Positions 63,796 through 64,000 of a DNA stretch of 64,000 bases are shown in pieces. The stretch spans positions 449,960 to 513,959 of the forward strand of contig JBBHKE010002397.1 in assembly GCA_037447655.1 (NCBI GenBank). Reading direction: 5' to 3'. Below the pieces are notes generated by a model. It ran no database searches. It was not told where the DNA came from and worked only from the letters and a program-made list of their open reading frames with translations. The stretch comes from Zygnema cylindricum. Taxonomy: Eukaryota; Streptophyta; Zygnematophyceae; Zygnematales; Zygnemataceae. Each line of letters begins with the position of its first letter. Position 1 is the first letter of the stretch. The position numbers and the translations under genes were made by a program.

Positions 63796-64000
63796 CCTCT
63801 CCCTCCCCTGCCGCCACTGTCCTCTCTCTCTCTCACCATCTGCAAATTTATCCTGTTCTTTGTCTTATGCTGGTTGGCAACCTGTCTCGTCTCTCTCTAT
63901 TTCCGAAGAGTGAAAGGTGGGAAGCTGTGTTTAATGTGTTACCCATGGATATTTCTGTATTGACCTCCTCCTCTCCCTTTCCTCCCCTCAGGTATGTGGA
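48847..64000 (+). CDS. VPS50: VPS50 / syndetin (EARP tethering complex), 3' end beyond window
   Basis: Subunit of the endosome-associated recycling (EARP) tether, sharing partners with GARP. Exons: 48847 (or ATG 48880)-48972, 49815-50012, 50259-50330, 51430-51508, 52711-52775, 53399-53488, 54070-54159, 55149-55235, 55672-55755, 56182-56301, 56706-56749, 56962-57091, 57493-58293, 59159-59290, 59564-60516, 60844-60907, 61232-61340, 61837-62000, 62994-63119, 63315-63385, 63626-63688 and 63992 onward. Phases agree throughout, about 1,180 codons so far. Exon 1 (MEDIRKFGERWL) was found by homology to the plant N-terminus. Diagnostic pieces: VPERAVVAASLARRIASLPP, FDPVRSMLESLP, VMEHHEDM, VEDGNYAK, VIDAYAVLDDAPG, FILAGEAFSGADAI, ETWQSLPP, LMADFIDEDSQKPS and GLCQLFDLYLLAIF. 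Exons 13 and 15 carry long Ser-rich and Gly/Glu/Arg-rich inserts. In-frame stops precede 48847; the conserved start is 48880. Confidence 0.93.
54295..54500 (+). repeat. TGTATAATG-type minisatellite in VPS50 intron 7
   Basis: Irregular tandem array of 7-10 bp units (TGTATAATG, TGTGTTATG, TGACGTGTTG) directly after exon 7. Confidence 0.7.
62820..62990 (+). repeat. C/T-only tract before VPS50 exon 19
   Basis: About 170 bp of nearly pure C and T ending at the acceptor CCCCAG of exon 19 (62994). It acts as an extreme polypyrimidine tract. The opposite-strand frame is low-complexity Arg/Glu/Gly and is not a gene. Confidence 0.9.
63700..63835 (+). repeat. (CT)n microsatellite in the last visible VPS50 intron
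   Basis: Over 90 bp of CT dinucleotides followed by mixed C/T, starting about 12 bases after the donor of exon 21 (63689). Confidence 0.95.

Noticed and set aside
1-64000. CRISPR arrays, bacterial operons, tRNA or rRNA genes
   Set aside because: Tandem repeats here lack unique equal-length spacers; no tRNA arm motifs or rRNA segments were recognised; all large genes contain spliceosomal introns.

Overview
The window is nuclear DNA of a green-lineage eukaryote, most likely a streptophyte alga or plant; I cannot name the species. Every long gene is split by GT-AG introns. One gene is SFR2, a chloroplast-envelope galactosyltransferase known to me from the streptophyte lineage. The AP-1 mu, VPS50 and TTI1 proteins resemble plant versions most closely. 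Introns are mostly 0.1-1.3 kb and the non-coding DNA is AT-rich, with many long C/T- or G/A-only tracts. I saw no bacterial operon features, CRISPR array, rRNA or tRNA.

Layout. (1) 1-12044, minus: TTI1, running off the left edge, 15 exons read. (2) 12469-13146, plus: an intronless gene for a small organelle-targeted protein, head-to-head with TTI1. (3) 13147-15998: gene-free. (4) 15999-21084, minus: complete 10-exon AP-1 mu gene of 428 codons. (5) 21085-29991: gene-free and rich in small DNA transposons, including a 770-bp PIF/Harbinger-like element and two copies of a TA-flanked Stowaway-like element. (6) 29992-37083, minus: complete 10-exon SFR2 of 814 codons with a long acidic insert. (7) 38208-44292, plus: an 8-exon membrane-anchored amidase-like protein of 608 codons that lacks the catalytic lysine; its promoter region is shared with SFR2. 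(8) 44293-48846: gene-free, with nested direct repeats. (9) 48847-64000, plus: VPS50/syndetin, at least 22 exons, running off the right edge.

The genes do not form one pathway. AP-1 mu and VPS50 both act in trans-Golgi/endosome traffic, SFR2 in chloroplast-envelope lipid remodelling, and TTI1 in maturation of PIKK kinases. Exon boundaries were read by eye from splice sites, reading phase and remembered family sequences. Nearly all junctions keep phase, which is strong internal support.

The most unusual observation is in the amidase-like gene. Exon 4 (41642-41768) lies between two tandem arrays that copy its own edges. The upstream array repeats its 3' splice site about every 93 bp. The downstream array repeats its 5' splice site every 135 bp. 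Several copied sites are intact and in phase, and one reading frame stays open from 41346 to 42011, so alternative splicing could give exons of several sizes. A smaller duplication of an exon end with its donor occurs in SFR2. A search of RNA reads for these junctions would decide whether they are used.
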